Shown: in pieces, positions 6,951 through 7,787 of the stretch
Position numbering within the stretch: position 1 is the first letter of the stretch
How the letters are laid out: each line of letters opens with the position of its first letter
Assembly: GCA_018064575.1 (NCBI GenBank)
Contig: JAGHUZ010000188.1
Span: forward strand, 1 to 7,787
Direction: 5' to 3'
Length of the DNA stretch: 7,787 nucleotides
DNA from: Candidatus Minthomonas equi
GTDB taxonomy: Bacteria; Bacteroidota; Bacteroidia; Bacteroidales; UBA932
Notes under the pieces: model-generated
What the model was told of the DNA's origin: nothing
What the model saw: only the letters and a program-made list of their open reading frames with translations
Database searches by the model: none
Made by a program: the position numbers and the translations under genes

Positions 6951-7766
6951 ATGGATACCATTCAAGCCATATTGCTGGGACTAATACAAGGCCTCACTGA
7001 GTTTTTACCGGTAAGCAGCAGCGGTCATCTGACCATCGGAAAGGCTCTGTTCTCCATAGAAAGCGAAAATCTTGCATTCGAGGTGGCCGTCCACGCCGCC
7101 ACGGTACTGAGTACAATCGTCGCCTTCAGAAAAGAGATTTTCAAACTCCTTCAGGGGCTGTTCAAATTCGAATACAACTCGGAAACCCGTTACATTCTGG
7201 CCATCATCGTCTCTATGATACCCGTAATGTTCGTCGGCTTTTTCTGCAAGGACTTCATCGAAGGCATCTTCGGCTCCGGCATTCTGACAGTAGGATGTAT
7301 GCTTCTGCTTACATCCATCCTCCTGCTCCTCGGCGAGAGGCTTTCTTCGCACAAGGGGGAAACGGATGCAGAAAACGTCGGAAGTTATGAAGGCATATCC
7401 TACCTTCAGGCTCTTGTAATCGGGATAGCCCAGGCCATAGCAGTTCTGCCGGGACTTTCACGTTCAGGAACCACCATTGCCACAGGGCTAATGTGCGGAG
7501 TAAGAAAAAGCGCAGTAGCGCAATTCTCTTTCCTTATGGTGCTGGTCCCCATCCTCGGAGAAGCTTTTCTGGAACTGATAGGCGGTGAATTTTCAGCTGC
7601 CAGTTCCGGCATTTCAGCGACCGCACTTTTCTGCGGGGCAGCGGCTGCGTTCATTTCAGGATATTGCGCTTGCAGATGGATGATTAACATCGTACGCAAA
7701 GCGCAGTTGAGATGGTTCGCGCTCTACTGCGCGGCAGTCGGAATGACTGTCATCATCCTCGGATAG
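6951..7766 (+). CDS. uppP: Undecaprenyl-diphosphate phosphatase UppP (BacA)
   Basis: This integral membrane enzyme removes a phosphate from undecaprenyl diphosphate to renew the carrier lipid for peptidoglycan and surface polysaccharides; extra copies give bacitracin tolerance. It has 271 residues, as usual. Seen: QGLTEFLPVSSSGH at 13-26, holding the (E/Q)xxxE motif (Gln13, Glu17) and the SSSGH block; FEVAVHAATVLS at 43-54; and PGLSRSGTTIATG at 167-179, with Arg171 in the PGxSRSxxT motif. All expected catalytic residues are present. Hydrophobic segments run from about 83-100 to 253-270. The start ATG 6951 is 3 bases after the DUF3098 stop, and a further gene starts 2 bases after its own stop, so expression is probably coupled along the unit. 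Confidence 0.97.
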   Translation: MDTIQAILLGLIQGLTEFLPVSSSGHLTIGKALFSIESENLAFEVAVHAATVLSTIVAFRKEIFKLLQGLFKFEYNSETRYILAIIVSMIPVMFVGFFCKDFIEGIFGSGILTVGCMLLLTSILLLLGERLSSHKGETDAENVGSYEGISYLQALVIGIAQAIAVLPGLSRSGTTIATGLMCGVRKSAVAQFSFLMVLVPILGEAFLELIGGEFSAASSGISATALFCGAAAAFISGYCACRWMINIVRKAQLRWFALYCAAVGMTVIILG

Positions 7767-7768
7767 AA

Positions 7769-7787
7769 ATGTCAGGACATCTTACAT
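7769..7787 (+). CDS. Start of a further gene, probably tRNA pseudouridine synthase TruB (partial)
   Basis: An ATG two bases after the uppP stop opens a frame reading MSGHLT to the right edge. Six codons cannot identify a protein. The call rests on the gene order ftsX - DUF3098 - uppP - truB that I know from Bacteroidota; TruB makes pseudouridine 55 in tRNA. Confidence 0.4.

Noticed and set aside
6636..6965. 109-residue minus-strand frame over the DUF3098 gene
   Set aside because: It is the reverse of a clear DUF3098 gene and its flanks; low-complexity polar composition, no motif, and no support for a promoter.
1..7787. Riboswitch, CRISPR array, insertion sequence or toxin-antitoxin pair
   Set aside because: Nearly all bases lie in recognised genes; no leader longer than 100 bases, no spaced repeats, no transposase and no small paired genes are present.

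Overview
The window looks like core chromosome from a member of the Bacteroidota, most likely order Bacteroidales. The basis is: an ftsX - DUF3098 - uppP gene run with a Bacteroidota-only small membrane protein; a DUF4270 lipoprotein next to a short glycogen/starch synthase-like protein; a BT_3928-type DoxX/MauE protein; a TAnnTTTG-type -7 promoter element; and mostly weak Shine-Dalgarno sequences. I cannot name a genus from sequence reading alone. I see no mobile element, CRISPR array, tRNA or rRNA.

Two divergent transcription units leave an 89-base intergenic region (5678-5766). The leftward unit has six tightly packed genes read from 5677 down to the left edge: a short GT5-like starch synthase-domain protein, a DUF4270 lipoprotein, thymidylate kinase (tmk), a BT_3928-type DoxX/MauE membrane protein, a FecCD-type ABC permease and the N-terminal 154 residues of its ATPase. 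Junctions range from an 11-base overlap to a 9-base gap, so one transcript is likely. The genes do not form one pathway: dTTP synthesis, envelope lipoprotein, membrane redox-type protein and metal-chelate import share a transcript.

The rightward unit is ftsX, a DUF3098 membrane protein, uppP (bacA) and the first codons of a further gene, probably truB by Bacteroidota gene order. It concerns the cell envelope: FtsX controls peptidoglycan hydrolysis at division and UppP recycles the undecaprenyl carrier lipid for wall and surface-polymer synthesis.

I found no clear new system. The points most worth a second look are the starch synthase-like protein, which has lost the GT5 substrate-binding motif and the whole C-terminal domain; a perfect 12-base tandem duplication at the overlap of that gene with the lipoprotein gene, which doubles the lipoprotein's start site; the Trx-like domain without CXXC fused to a MauE-like membrane domain in an importer operon; and an ABC ATPase with Thr where the Q-loop Gln is expected.
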